DNA from: Deltaproteobacteria bacterium
GTDB taxonomy: Bacteria; Bdellovibrionota; JACOXK01
Direction: 5' to 3'
NCBI GenBank assembly: GCA_016186995.1
Contig: JACPKQ010000016.1
Coordinates: 1-64,000 of the forward strand
DNA: 64,000 nt
Part shown: piece after piece, positions 1-8,669 of the stretch
Position numbering within the stretch: position 1 is the first letter of the stretch
Layout of the letters: each line of letters opens with the position of its first letter
Position numbers and translations under genes: made by a program
Notes under the pieces: generated by a model
The model's database searches: none
What the model was told of the DNA's origin: nothing
The model's input: the letters and a program-made list of their open reading frames with translations, nothing else

Positions 1-347
1 TTACGAATAACGCCTGTGGTTAAATAAACAGGGAAATCAACCCCATCCTTTGTTCTATTGAGCACCTCGCCCTTCCAATATCCTTTTGAAAGAGTCTCTT
101 TCAAAATCACCTCTGTTATATGAGGAGGGTTATGTGGAGAACTAAAAAAATGAGATTTCTGACCTAAAAACTCTTCCATCGTATAACCAAATTTTCTCAA
201 AGCAGCTGGGTTTGCATACATAATGCGATCCTCACAATCAGCGACAAAAATAATGTCTTCAACAGCATCCACAACACCAGCAAAGAGAAACCTCAAAAAA
301 AGCTTATTATTGAGAATATTATCAAAACTTATATTTTGGCCGCTCAT
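1..347 (-). CDS. PAS-domain protein, partial (C-terminus outside window)
   Basis: An open frame runs from an ATG at 347 to the left edge with no stop, giving about 115 residues. It contains a recognisable PAS core: a region reading DAVEDIIFVADCEDRIMYAN, followed by the typical PAALRKFGYTMEEFLGQ and a later GYWKGEVLNRTKDG. This is the usual PAS signature of a sensory protein that binds a small ligand or cofactor or mediates dimerisation. The output domain (histidine kinase, diguanylate cyclase or other) lies outside the window, so function cannot be given. It is separated from mtnA by 193 bases, so it probably has its own promoter there. PAS assignment is fairly sure; the rest is unknown. Confidence 0.75.
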   Translation of the reverse strand, partial: MSGQNISFDNILNNKLFLRFLFAGVVDAVEDIIFVADCEDRIMYANPAALRKFGYTMEEFLGQKSHFFSSPHNPPHITEVILKETLSKGYWKGEVLNRTKDGVDFPVYLTTGVIR

Positions 348-540
348 GAGCAAAGAAATGACAGCAAGCTTAGTGCCATAATAAAAACAACCAATATTTT
401 TAAATACTTAGCTATTTACCCTCTTTTTCAGGGTGTGTAGTGTGCACACATGTGTTAAAGAAAATTTCTTAAAAATGAGAATTTCAGCCATTTTACGGCA
501 ACTTAGCCGTTTCGTCATAGATTCATACAGATTGTAATTT

Positions 541-1545
541 TTATAATCCTGAAAAGTCGTAGGGAAAACGCTCAATACCAGAATCTAAAATAATAGCACT
601 GACATATTTAGAAGGGGTTACATCAAAGGCAGGATTCCAAACGCTCACCTCTTCTGGGGTTAGTTGAACATCTTTAATTTTTTTAACTTCCATAGCATTT
701 CTCTCTTCAATAATGACTTCGCTACCTTCTTTAAGACTTGAATCTACGGTAGAATGGGGAGCTACAACATAGAAAGGAATGTTATGCTCACGAGCTAAAA
801 TAGAAAGAGTGTAAGTTCCAATTTTATTAATAACATCTCCATTTCGAGTAATACGATCAGCCCCTACAATAACAGCATTTACTTTTTCTTTTTTCATAAG
901 GAATCCTGCCATATTATCTGTAATAACACTGACAGGAATATGATCTTTCCAAAGCTCCCAAGAAGTAAGTCGTGCTCCTTGTAAATAAGGTCTTGTTTCA
1001 CAGGCAAAAACATGTGAGACTTTCCCAAGTTTAAAACCTTTCCGAATAACTCCTAAGGCTGTTCCATAACCCCCTGTTGCCAATGCTCCGGCATTACAAT
1101 GAGTAAGCACTACACTCCCTTTTTTTAGAAGAGAAGCACCAAATTCTCCCATTTTTAAATTCATCTTGATATCTTCTTCATGAATTTTAAGGGCTTCTTT
1201 CTCCAAAAGAGAAATAAGATCTGAAAAAGAAAGATTTTTATTCCTTTCAAAAACATTTTCCATACGGTTAAGTGCCCAAAAAAGATTGTGAGCGGTAGGC
1301 CTTGTTTTTGAAAGATTGAGTTTCACCGTTTCAAAAGGATATTTATTTAAAAGCCCTATCACAACTCCATAAGCAGCTGTAATTCCAATCGCAGGTGCTC
1401 CACGCACAACCATTTCTTTAATAGCATAACAAACGTGGTCTAAATCTTTACAGGGAAAAAAGTTTTCCTGTGTAGGTAAATCTCTCTGGTCAAGAAGAAG
1501 TAATTCACCTTTTGTCCATTGAATATGCTTAACTTCAGAAATCAA
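541..1545 (-). CDS. mtnA: S-methyl-5-thioribose-1-phosphate isomerase (MtnA)
   Basis: MtnA isomerises 5-methylthioribose-1-phosphate to the ribulose form in methylthioadenosine (methionine) salvage. The 334-residue protein has the family length and shows RGAPAIGITAAYG near residue 49, the catalytic Cys in THCNAGALATGGYGTALG (C150) and the catalytic Asp in GADRITRNGDVINKIGTY (D230). The family is related to eIF2B subunits, but this Cys/Asp pair fits MtnA. The start is a TTG whose last bases overlap the stop of the upstream AsmA gene, so it is the last gene of the gatCAB-asmA operon. No other salvage gene is adjacent; an amidohydrolase of the MtaD-like superfamily lies far away at 54462-55763. 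Identification is confident. Confidence 0.93.
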   Translation of the reverse strand: MISEVKHIQWTKGELLLLDQRDLPTQENFFPCKDLDHVCYAIKEMVVRGAPAIGITAAYGVVIGLLNKYPFETVKLNLSKTRPTAHNLFWALNRMENVFERNKNLSFSDLISLLEKEALKIHEEDIKMNLKMGEFGASLLKKGSVVLTHCNAGALATGGYGTALGVIRKGFKLGKVSHVFACETRPYLQGARLTSWELWKDHIPVSVITDNMAGFLMKKEKVNAVIVGADRITRNGDVINKIGTYTLSILAREHNIPFYVVAPHSTVDSSLKEGSEVIIEERNAMEVKKIKDVQLTPEEVSVWNPAFDVTPSKYVSAIILDSGIERFPYDFSGL

Positions 1546-3710
1546 CGAGGTAATCCTTTAAAAATATCTTCGAGGGGTTTTAATAAATCTTTCCCCTTAC
1601 GACTAGCAAGGGCCTCTAACAGGGGTGTTACAACATCTACAGAAACTTGAGGTTTTTGAAAAGTACCTTGTACTGAAAAAGGAACCCTTATCTTTCCTGC
1701 ATTATCTGCAAGCAACTCGCCATTAGTAACAAGATCAGCTGGAAATCGGATGAAACCATTCAAATTAAGATTTTCATTAAAATATACTTCTCCACGGGCT
1801 GAAAACTGGTAGTTAGGAGAAATAACCACAAGATCTGTAAGATTGATTCTTTCATTTCTAACATTAAAATTAGCCTCTGCTTTTTCAAATTTTTCTCCAA
1901 AATCTTGATTGAAAATAGGAGAATTTGCAAAAAGTGGATTCCCTTTAAGATTTTCTCGAATAGCCTCTCCAATTTTAAGAGTGCTAAATGAACCTTCTAA
2001 GATAGTCATATGTCCACTACCATTTAAATTTGAAAGAACTTCTTTTTTTCGAAGGCCACGAGTTCTTAAATTAAAATCAGCAAACAAACTACCGAATAAG
2101 TTATCTTTTGTTTCTTTCGAAAAAGAAGTGAAAAGCTTATTAACATCTAGCTTTTGAACCTTGCCGGAAAAAATAAGGGGTTTAGAATGAAAAACATCTC
2201 GAGCCTGTGCTTGTGCTTTAAAGCTTCCATTCATTGAAGAAAAACTTAAGTTCTGAAGACTCAAAGATTCATGTGAATAGTTTAAACTCGCATCAATATT
2301 ATCAACAACATAATTTTGTGTAATCAGTTTATCTATTTTAAGACTTCCTCGCGCCGTTAGTTTTTTTAGAAAATTGTCTAGAAAACCTTTTTTAGGTTCC
2401 GCTTGTGCGGCATTTAAGATGATGGGAAGGGCTTCCCCTTCTTTCTTTTGAGCATTAAGAAATTCAATTTCTTTTAAATGAATCATCGGGGATGAGAGGT
2501 TTAAGTTTGCAACAGGATTTTTAAAATTGTGAATATCTCCTGTAAGAGCCAGAGAAGATTTTCCTAATTGAAACGAAAATTTTTTAAGATTAAGCTTATC
2601 TTTTTTAAGCTCAAAATCTGTTATGAGTTGAGTCATGTGTGGTTTGATTTGAGAAAACCCTATTTCGCCATTTTGAATGGAAAAAATAGCTTCGTAGTCT
2701 GGATCTTTAGGTGTCCCCTTAATACTTCCGTTAAAAAAACACTCCCCTTTAAGCCCATACTTTCCTATAAAAGGAGAAACAGAATTCCAATTACTCAGAT
2801 CAATTTTATTCGTTGAAAAACTAAAATCTAAATGATCTGTTTGTAGTCTTCCCTGAGCCTGTAAAATGAGGTCATAAAAGTTAAGATGAAGCTTTTCAAT
2901 CGAAAGCCCTTTATCAGAATAATCACCAGAAAAACGAAATTTAAGAGGAATATCTGCTTTTTTATCAAAAGTCCTTCCAATTTTAATACGCGAAGAAGTG
3001 AGAACAAAAGTGGAGTCTATAAGTTCAATTTTCTTAAATGTGAGGTGAGTGTCCAATAATAATCTAGCTTTGCCGCCAAGTTGAACCGAACCTTCAATAT
3101 AAGGTTGATATTGAATGAATGTTTCTAAATCATAACTTATGGTAGAACCTAATCCTAAATTGGAAACATTGAGTTGAAACCCTTTAATATTATAATTTTT
3201 ATTTTGGTAGAAATCTTCAAAACTAAGCTCACCATTTATAAAACTTAAACTTAATTTAGAATTAAAAAGTAATCCTAAAATTTTAGAATCTTCTGTTTTT
3301 TTTTGATCCTCTTCTTGAGTTCCTAATGACAGCGCCTCAACAAGATTAATTTTCTGATTTTTAAATCTCTTAATATGAATTGTTGGTTTCTCTAAAACAA
3401 AGAAGAGCTTTGGAGATTTAAAAAGAAAAGACAAAATAGAAACCCTTCCTTTAAGAGACGGAACTGAAACAATAGAAAGGGCTTCTTTAGATTTAGCTGC
3501 ATAAATAGAAACTTCATCAAGTTTAAAGTTAAAACCACCCCACAAAGAAACAGAAAGTTTTCCTGTTTCTAAACGCCCTGAAATCTTTTGATTAATGATT
3601 TGAACTATATTTTCTCTTTGCTTATCAAAATCAATAAAATAAGGAACAAAAAGAAGAAGTACAAAGACAATACCTAAGAGAACAGCACCTATAATGAAAA
3701 ACTTTTTCAT
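1542..3710 (-). CDS. AsmA-family inner-membrane-anchored protein
   Basis: The 722-residue protein has one N-terminal membrane segment (about residues 4-24, FFIIGAVLLGIVFVLLLFVP) followed by a long periplasmic region rich in beta strands. The repeated pattern of short hydrophobic strands and the C-terminal part (FNVRNERINLTDLVVISPNY, then an FSVQGTFQKPQVSVDV ending) are typical of AsmA. AsmA-like proteins are relatives of bridge-like lipid transfer proteins and affect outer-membrane lipid composition; the exact cargo here is unknown. The start ATG overlaps the gatB stop (ATGA), and its stop overlaps the mtnA start, so all are probably co-transcribed. No specific gene symbol is justified among the several AsmA paralogues known. 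Confidence 0.85.
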   Translation of the reverse strand: MKKFFIIGAVLLGIVFVLLLFVPYFIDFDKQRENIVQIINQKISGRLETGKLSVSLWGGFNFKLDEVSIYAAKSKEALSIVSVPSLKGRVSILSFLFKSPKLFFVLEKPTIHIKRFKNQKINLVEALSLGTQEEDQKKTEDSKILGLLFNSKLSLSFINGELSFEDFYQNKNYNIKGFQLNVSNLGLGSTISYDLETFIQYQPYIEGSVQLGGKARLLLDTHLTFKKIELIDSTFVLTSSRIKIGRTFDKKADIPLKFRFSGDYSDKGLSIEKLHLNFYDLILQAQGRLQTDHLDFSFSTNKIDLSNWNSVSPFIGKYGLKGECFFNGSIKGTPKDPDYEAIFSIQNGEIGFSQIKPHMTQLITDFELKKDKLNLKKFSFQLGKSSLALTGDIHNFKNPVANLNLSSPMIHLKEIEFLNAQKKEGEALPIILNAAQAEPKKGFLDNFLKKLTARGSLKIDKLITQNYVVDNIDASLNYSHESLSLQNLSFSSMNGSFKAQAQARDVFHSKPLIFSGKVQKLDVNKLFTSFSKETKDNLFGSLFADFNLRTRGLRKKEVLSNLNGSGHMTILEGSFSTLKIGEAIRENLKGNPLFANSPIFNQDFGEKFEKAEANFNVRNERINLTDLVVISPNYQFSARGEVYFNENLNLNGFIRFPADLVTNGELLADNAGKIRVPFSVQGTFQKPQVSVDVVTPLLEALASRKGKDLLKPLEDIFKGLPR

Positions 3711-5131
3711 TCTTTTAATTTAGCTCTTAACAGCTCATTCACTGCTTTTGGATTAGCCTGACCTTTTGTAAGCTTCATCACTTGTCCTACAAAAAATCCA
3801 AACAGTTTTTCTTGCCCTCCTCGGTATTTTTCAAGCTCTTTGGGGTTTTCCTTCAAAACCTGATGGATAGCAGAAACAAGAAACTCTTTATCATCGACTT
3901 GTTTTAACCCCTGCTCTTCAATAAGAGAAGAAGCACTCACACCTCTTTTCATCATTTCTTTGAAAACATCTTTCCCAACCTTACCACTGATAGTACCTTT
4001 TTTCACTAAATTAAGAAGTTCAGCCAAGGCATTCCAGGAAACAGAGCAATTTTGAATACTTTGATTCTTATCTTTTAATTCTCTCAAAAGCTCTGTCATC
4101 ATCCAGTTACTCACCATCTTAGGATCTTGAACCTCTTTCGTGCAGGATTCAAAATAATCAGCCAAATCTTTTGAAAGAGTTAGAATATCAGCATCATAAG
4201 CGGGTAACCCATACTGAGATATAAAACGTGCTTTCTTCTCAGGATGAAGTTCAGGAATACTTGATTTTACTTTTTCAATCCATACATCATCCACTAAAAG
4301 AGGTCTTAAATCAGGTTCCGGAAAATATCTATAATCATGAGCTTCTTCTTTTGACCTCATAGGAAGTGTTTTACCCTTTGAGGAATCCCAAAGTCTTGTC
4401 TCTTGAATAACTCTACCCCCCTCTTCTAAAATTTCCGTTTGTCTTTCAATCTCATAAGAAATAGCTCTTTCTATAAACTTAAAAGAGTTCATGTTTTTAA
4501 CTTCCGTTTTAACCCCAAACTCTTTCTGCCCTTTGGGTCGTAAAGAAATATTAGCATCACAACGAAGGCTCCCTTCTTCCATATTCCCATCACACACATC
4601 AAGATATTGTAAAATACTTCTTAATTCTCTCACATAAGTCGCCGCTTCAAGAGCTCCTCTAAAATCAGGCTCGGTTACAATTTCTGCAAGGGGTACTCCT
4701 GCTCGATTAAAGTTAAGGCGGCTTTCCTCTCCACAATGAATGTTTTTTCCTGCATCTTCTTCAAGATGAAGTCTATGAATTCTAATTTTTTTTATATTAT
4801 CATCACTCTCAATCTCAAGATATCCATCTTGAGCTAAGGGTAAATTGTATTGAGAAATCTGATATCCCTTAGGGAGATCAGGATAAAAGTAATTCTTACG
4901 CGCAAAGATAGATTTTTTATTAATTTTACAATTAAGAGCTAAAGCTGCTTTCAGACCACGCTGAACAGCTTCTTTGTTTAAAACAGGAAGTACCCCTGGC
5001 ATTCCTGTACAAACAGGGCAGGTATTTTGATTTTGGGGTTTGTTAAATAGAGTCGAGCAAGAACAAAATATTTTTTGCTTTGTTTTAAGTTGTGCATGTA
5101 CTTCAAGACCAATAACTGCTTCGTACTTCAT
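3707..5131 (-). CDS. gatB: Aspartyl/glutamyl-tRNA amidotransferase subunit B
   Basis: GatB is the kinase and tRNA-binding subunit of GatCAB, which amidates misacylated Glu-tRNA(Gln) and Asp-tRNA(Asn). The start is placed at 5131 (MKYEAVIGLEVHAQL), one base after the gatA stop; an in-frame extension of 15 residues upstream would overlap gatA and lacks family similarity. The zinc-binding cysteines are visible in FCSCSTLF and CPVCTGMPG, followed by the conserved ARKNYFYPDLPKGYQISQY and the EDAGK and EEGSLRCDANIS motifs. The last 150 residues form the YqeY-like tail domain. About 474 residues, normal length. It is the third gene of gatC-gatA-gatB-asmA-mtnA. Confidence 0.96.
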   Translation of the reverse strand: MKYEAVIGLEVHAQLKTKQKIFCSCSTLFNKPQNQNTCPVCTGMPGVLPVLNKEAVQRGLKAALALNCKINKKSIFARKNYFYPDLPKGYQISQYNLPLAQDGYLEIESDDNIKKIRIHRLHLEEDAGKNIHCGEESRLNFNRAGVPLAEIVTEPDFRGALEAATYVRELRSILQYLDVCDGNMEEGSLRCDANISLRPKGQKEFGVKTEVKNMNSFKFIERAISYEIERQTEILEEGGRVIQETRLWDSSKGKTLPMRSKEEAHDYRYFPEPDLRPLLVDDVWIEKVKSSIPELHPEKKARFISQYGLPAYDADILTLSKDLADYFESCTKEVQDPKMVSNWMMTELLRELKDKNQSIQNCSVSWNALAELLNLVKKGTISGKVGKDVFKEMMKRGVSASSLIEEQGLKQVDDKEFLVSAIHQVLKENPKELEKYRGGQEKLFGFFVGQVMKLTKGQANPKAVNELLRAKLKE

Positions 5132-5132
5132 T

Positions 5133-6608
5133 CTACACCTTAATATTAAATCCTTTTTGAAATAGTTTAAGTTCACTTTCTAAGAGAAAAGCGGCTTCAA
5201 AAATTCTTTCTTCTTCAAACCAAGGAGAAATCATTTGCAAACCAATAGGTAGCCCCTTTGAGCTAAACCCACAAGGGAGGGAAAGCCCAGGAAGCCCTGC
5301 TAAATTAAGAGACGTTGTGTAAACATCGGTAAGATACATTTGAAGCGGATCTTGTATTTTCTCCCCTAATTTAAAAGCAACATCAGCAGCCGTTGGTGTT
5401 ACAATGAGGTCAACCTTTTTAAAAACATCTTCAAAGTCTTTCTTGATAAGCGTTCTTACTTGGCCCGCCTTTTTATAATAAGCATCATAATATCCAGCAC
5501 TTAAAGCAAAAGTACCCAACATAATTCTTCGTTTAACTTCAGAACCAAAACCCTCACCTCGTGATTTAAAGTAAAGATCAATAGCATTTTTTGAGTTTGG
5601 AGAACGGTAACCATATCGAACCCCGTCAAAACGCGCTAAATTAGAACTTGCCTCACTTGTTGCAATTAAATAATACGTTGCAATTCCATATTGAGTATGA
5701 GGAAGACTTACTTCTTCTAAATAGGCTCCCTGTGATTCTAAAATTTTTAAAGAATTGTGAACACTTTTTTGAACCTCTTTATTTAAACCCTCTTGAAAAT
5801 ATTCTTGAGGCAATCCAATTTTAAGACCTTTAATACTTTTTCCTAAACTCTTTAAAAAAGATGGGGTAGATCTTTCAGATGAAGTTGAATCTTTGGGATC
5901 ATGACCACACATCACCTCTGAAATAAGAGCACAATCTCGAACTGTCCTTGTAAAAGGTCCTATTTGATCTAAAGAAGAAGCAAAAGCAACAAGTCCAAAA
6001 CGGCTCACTCGTCCATAAGTGGGTTTTAACCCGACAACACCACAATAAGAAGCAGGCAAGCGTATAGATCCACCAGTATCTGTTCCCAAAGAAGCACTAC
6101 ACTGAAAGGCTGCGAGAGCTGCAGCTGACCCACCACTAGACCCCCCTGGAACATAATCTAAATCCCATGGATTTTTAACACTTCCAAAATAAGAATTCTC
6201 ATTGGAAGATCCCATAGCAAACTCATCCATATTGAGTTTTCCTAGAAAAATAGCATCTTCTTTTTTTAACTTTTCAATAACTGTAGCGTCATAATAAGGA
6301 ACAAAATTTTCTAAAATTTTAGAACCACAAGTGGTTCTCACACCTGAAAGAGTTAAAATATCTTTGATACCCAAAGGAATAGCTGCTAAATTACCCAATT
6401 TTTCTTTTTTGGAAAACTTTAAATCAATATTTTCTGCTTGTAAAAGAGCTTCTTTTTCACACACTGTAATAAAAGAATTAAGTGTTGGATTTGTCTCTTT
6501 AATTCTTTCAAGAAAACTTTGAGTTATTTCTAAAGCCTTCACCTCTCCCTTGTGGAAAAGATCTTTTAATTCAGTCACTGTTTTTAAAAATAATGTATTT
6601 TTAGACAT
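5133..6608 (-). CDS. gatA: Aspartyl/glutamyl-tRNA amidotransferase subunit A
   Basis: GatA is the glutaminase subunit of GatCAB and releases ammonia for tRNA-dependent amidation. The 491-residue protein has the full amidase signature. The catalytic Lys lies in PLGIKD (K82), the cis-Ser in PGGSSGGSAAALAA (S157) and the nucleophile in TGGSIRLPASYCGVVGLKPT (S181); spacing of 75 and 24 residues matches the known Lys-cisSer-Ser triad. The start ATG overlaps the last 8 bases of gatC, and gatB begins one base after its stop, so translational coupling is likely. The presence of the complete enzyme suggests the organism makes Gln-tRNA and/or Asn-tRNA by transamidation. Nothing odd is seen. Confidence 0.97.
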   Translation of the reverse strand: MSKNTLFLKTVTELKDLFHKGEVKALEITQSFLERIKETNPTLNSFITVCEKEALLQAENIDLKFSKKEKLGNLAAIPLGIKDILTLSGVRTTCGSKILENFVPYYDATVIEKLKKEDAIFLGKLNMDEFAMGSSNENSYFGSVKNPWDLDYVPGGSSGGSAAALAAFQCSASLGTDTGGSIRLPASYCGVVGLKPTYGRVSRFGLVAFASSLDQIGPFTRTVRDCALISEVMCGHDPKDSTSSERSTPSFLKSLGKSIKGLKIGLPQEYFQEGLNKEVQKSVHNSLKILESQGAYLEEVSLPHTQYGIATYYLIATSEASSNLARFDGVRYGYRSPNSKNAIDLYFKSRGEGFGSEVKRRIMLGTFALSAGYYDAYYKKAGQVRTLIKKDFEDVFKKVDLIVTPTAADVAFKLGEKIQDPLQMYLTDVYTTSLNLAGLPGLSLPCGFSSKGLPIGLQMISPWFEEERIFEAAFLLESELKLFQKGFNIKV

Positions 6609-6894
6609 CGATGATTTTAGGCACTTTTATATAGCTATCTTTAAGTTCTGGGGCATTTTCAAAAAGCGATTTATTTTCTTCTTTTTCTATTTTTAAATCT
6701 TCCGAGCGAAATATATTTTTATGATCAATAACATTATAAGTAGGTTCAATACCTTCTGTATTAACTTGGTTTAAAGTCTCAATATACCCAAGTATATGAC
6801 TCAATTGGGAGGCATAAACCCTTTCTTCTTCTTCACTGAGCTTTAAACGTGCTAAAGTAGCAACATAGTCCACCCGATTTTTATCGATTTTCAT
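6601..6894 (-). CDS. gatC: Aspartyl/glutamyl-tRNA amidotransferase subunit C
   Basis: GatC is the small subunit that wraps around GatA and stabilises the GatAB complex. The start is set at the ATG at 6894 (MKIDKNRVDYVATLARLKLS), which matches the family start; five upstream in-frame residues are unlikely to be translated. The 97-residue protein has the typical N-terminal helix VDYVATLARLKLSEEE, the middle LSHILGYIETLNQVNTEGIEP and the C-terminal YIKVPKII. It is the first gene of the minus-strand operon with gatA, gatB, asmA and mtnA. The stop lies 8 bases inside gatA. A promoter is expected between 6895 and 6950, but no convincing consensus was seen. Confidence 0.95.
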   Translation of the reverse strand: MKIDKNRVDYVATLARLKLSEEEERVYASQLSHILGYIETLNQVNTEGIEPTYNVIDHKNIFRSEDLKIEKEENKSLFENAPELKDSYIKVPKIIDV

Positions 6895-6949
6895 GAGTTT
6901 CCAAACCATAGCTTATCAGGTCTCATCTTGGCAAGTAGAAGCACAATCT

Positions 6950-7195
6950 TTAAAACTCAAGAATTTTAATTCCTTTATCTGTAATAATTTCAACAATCCT
7001 TCCCTTTTTTTGAAGGGGCTCTCTTTTGTTTTTTTGAGAAAGCAATCCTTCATAATAAGCCCGTTCAGCACAAATTTTACTGTAGAAAAAAATAAATCCT
7101 ATCAAAGCAAAAACAAAAGAAAGTATCAAAAAAGTATACCCTTTCTTGTGCTCAAAAAACCATCTAATAAAAGAATAAAAATAAGTTTTTTTCAT
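6950..7195 (-). CDS. Small membrane protein of unknown function, end of pseudopilin cluster
   Basis: An 81-residue protein starting MKKTYFYSFIRWFFEHKKGY with one hydrophobic segment (FLILSFVFALIGFIFFYS) and a short, positively charged, soluble tail (KNKREPLQKKGRIVEIITDKGIKILEF). The start at 7195 lies inside the end of the preceding TadE-like gene, which suggests translational coupling; a longer frame from 7252 would overlap more. I do not recognise a family. Its place as the last gene behind three class III pseudopilin-like genes suggests a minor role in the same envelope structure, but that is only context. It could also be a non-conserved frame. Confidence 0.5.
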   Translation of the reverse strand: MKKTYFYSFIRWFFEHKKGYTFLILSFVFALIGFIFFYSKICAERAYYEGLLSQKNKREPLQKKGRIVEIITDKGIKILEF

Positions 7196-7667
7196 CTTGC
7201 CATAAATAAGCTTGAGAAGCTTCTTTTTCAAAAACAAACCATCCCATTTCATTTTTTACCTCCCAACCCTGTTTTAAAAATTGTTCTTTATAGTATGAAA
7301 AAGCATCATGTGCGTCTTCGGCACCCTCTAAAGTATGAAGTACTTTTTCCCCCAATCCAACTGTAAGAGCCCCTTCCCCTTCATATTTTTCAAAGTTATG
7401 AGGCAAATCTGCCATGATCTCAAATTCTTCCTCATTCAAACTTTCAAGATTAAAACCTAAGGTGGCTGCGCTATCTGGATTCCCGCTTGTGCCTGTGGCT
7501 AGTGACGGGAATGACAGCACACTCCTATTTTTTTCTTTCTCTATCTTGTGGTCTCCCAAAACCCCAATTTTTTGAAGTCCCACAATACATAAGGGAATCA
7601 AAATGATAAGAATAAGACATAACTCTATAAGAGCTTGCCCTTTTACTTCACAAATTTTGTTTTCCAT
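7164..7667 (-). CDS. TadE/TadF-like pseudopilin with an embedded palindromic repeat
   Basis: The 167-residue protein begins with a class III prepilin-like signal: KGQALIEL followed by about 20 hydrophobic residues, with Glu at +5 after the Gly. This is the pattern of Flp and TadE/F pseudopilins, which sit in the inner membrane and assist Flp-pilus-like assembly. The soluble part (about 75-167) has no clear family. Residues about 50-70 (LSFPSLATGTSGNPDSAATL) are encoded by a copy of the window's dispersed palindromic repeat, inserted without breaking the frame; nearly the same peptide occurs at the C-terminus of NuoM2. Start ATG at 7667 overlaps the preceding gene by 25 bases. Pseudopilin class is likely; the exact role is unknown. 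Confidence 0.65.
   Translation of the reverse strand: MENKICEVKGQALIELCLILIILIPLCIVGLQKIGVLGDHKIEKEKNRSVLSFPSLATGTSGNPDSAATLGFNLESLNEEEFEIMADLPHNFEKYEGEGALTVGLGEKVLHTLEGAEDAHDAFSYYKEQFLKQGWEVKNEMGWFVFEKEASQAYLWQDEKNLFLFFY
7461..7520 (-). repeat. Palindromic repeat R2, coding copy
   Basis: The sequence contains TGGATTCCCGC and CGGGAATGACAG, the two arms of the R2 repeat seen in intergenic copies at 25341 and 36771. Here it lies in frame inside the TadE-like gene and adds about 20 residues. The coding-strand sequence closely matches the copy at 43464-43520 in nuoM2, in the same orientation and reading frame. Confidence 0.8.
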
Positions 7668-8308
7668 TGTCGTGATAATAAACTTTCTCCTTCAAATCGA
7701 AGCTCACCTTCTTTATGGATCAATAAACTCCCCTGATTTAGAAATCTTTTAAGAAAAATTCCACGGTATAAAAAAAGAGCTTTTATTTTTAAATATTGCT
7801 TTTCAAAAAAATCTTCTTTCAAGCGATATGGCCCTGGTAGTTCTAAAATATAAGATCTTTCTATGTGATAGTGCGGTTCTATTGGGCTTAAATAGAACCA
7901 CATTTGAGGAAATTCTATTTTCATTTTAAAAAATGGAATAAGGGAAGAATAAAGAATGGGGTTTAAACTTCTATCTTGAAGCTTTGCAAGGGACTTAATG
8001 GCTGCTTTAAGCATTTCTTCGACGTGAAGGCTCGCCACCTTTGAAACACCTCCTAAAAGACTCAATGCTTGAAGTGTTCTTAAAAAAGCATGGAGAGTGA
8101 CCAATGTTTGGTTCGTTATTGCTAAAAACTGAAGCCCCTTTTTTTGAATTTCTCCACATCTTTTAAGAACCTCATCTGAAACTTTTTGGGTACGAATATG
8201 GTAAGAATAAATTTCACAACACTCAAAAATAAAAAAAATAAAAACAATAAAAGGTACCATAAGCACAAGAAAAAAGGGCACAACTTGGCCTTGTGAACTA
8301 TTTTTCAA
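7643..8308 (-). CDS. TadG/TadE-like membrane-anchored protein
   Basis: A protein of about 221 residues starting LKNSSQGQVVPFFLV, with a single N-terminal hydrophobic stretch (VVPFFLVLMVPFIVFIFFIF) directly after a Gly, like TadG/TadE proteins. The rest is mostly helical and has no recognised domain. I chose the TTG at 8308 because an AGAGAAG ribosome-binding-like sequence lies 7 bases upstream and the codon overlaps the preceding gene by only 11 bases; another in-frame TTG at 8365 would give a 68-base overlap. It lies between two class III pseudopilin-like genes and is probably co-translated with them. Function is inferred from context only. Confidence 0.55.
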   Translation of the reverse strand: MKNSSQGQVVPFFLVLMVPFIVFIFFIFECCEIYSYHIRTQKVSDEVLKRCGEIQKKGLQFLAITNQTLVTLHAFLRTLQALSLLGGVSKVASLHVEEMLKAAIKSLAKLQDRSLNPILYSSLIPFFKMKIEFPQMWFYLSPIEPHYHIERSYILELPGPYRLKEDFFEKQYLKIKALFLYRGIFLKRFLNQGSLLIHKEGELRFEGESLLSRQWKTKFVK

Positions 8309-8669
8309 GATAACACTTCTCTTTAAATGACAGTGACTGGGACAAAAATGTGCCCCAAGGAACAAAGTAATTCATTTGAATTTCTACTTTTAAAAAAGAA
8401 TCTGTATTTTCAAAAAAGAGAAACTTCATCTTTTTCCTCAAAGGTAATAAAGACAATTTTTCTAAAATAACGGTTTTAAGCCTTTCCTTGGAAACCTCAT
8501 TTTCTTCTTGTACTAAAAGCTTTCGACACTCTTGATAGAGAATATTTTTTAAAAGAAATTTCTCACTTACAAAAAGCCCCCATAAAAGAAAGAAGAAAAT
8601 AAGAACAACTAAAATGGGCAGGCTTAAAACACTTTCAATAAGGGCTTGCCCAAGGTTATTTTTAATCAT
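8298..8669 (-). CDS. TadE-like pseudopilin
   Basis: The 123-residue protein starts MIKNNLGQALIESVLSLPI. It has the class III prepilin pattern G-QALIES with Glu at +5, then a hydrophobic segment (VLSLPILVVLIFFFLLWGLF), then a basic soluble region. TadE-like proteins have exactly this organisation and take part in Flp pilus or pseudopilus assembly; they are cleaved by a TadV-type prepilin peptidase, which is not in the window. The start at 8669 overlaps the end of the Flp gene by 8 bases. A longer in-frame extension to 8741 would overlap the Flp gene deeply and is rejected. Family assignment rests on the N-terminal motif. Confidence 0.7.
   Translation of the reverse strand: MIKNNLGQALIESVLSLPILVVLIFFFLLWGLFVSEKFLLKNILYQECRKLLVQEENEVSKERLKTVILEKLSLLPLRKKMKFLFFENTDSFLKVEIQMNYFVPWGTFLSQSLSFKEKCYLEK

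Noticed and set aside
440-470. Palindromes GTGTGCACAC and AAGAAAATTTCTT between mtnA and the PAS gene
   Set aside because: Short AT-rich palindromes are frequent by chance here; no repeat or promoter arrangement supports an operator.
6893-7366. Plus-strand open frame opposite gatC and the small membrane protein
   Set aside because: It lies antisense to well-supported overlapping genes and has no recognisable pattern.
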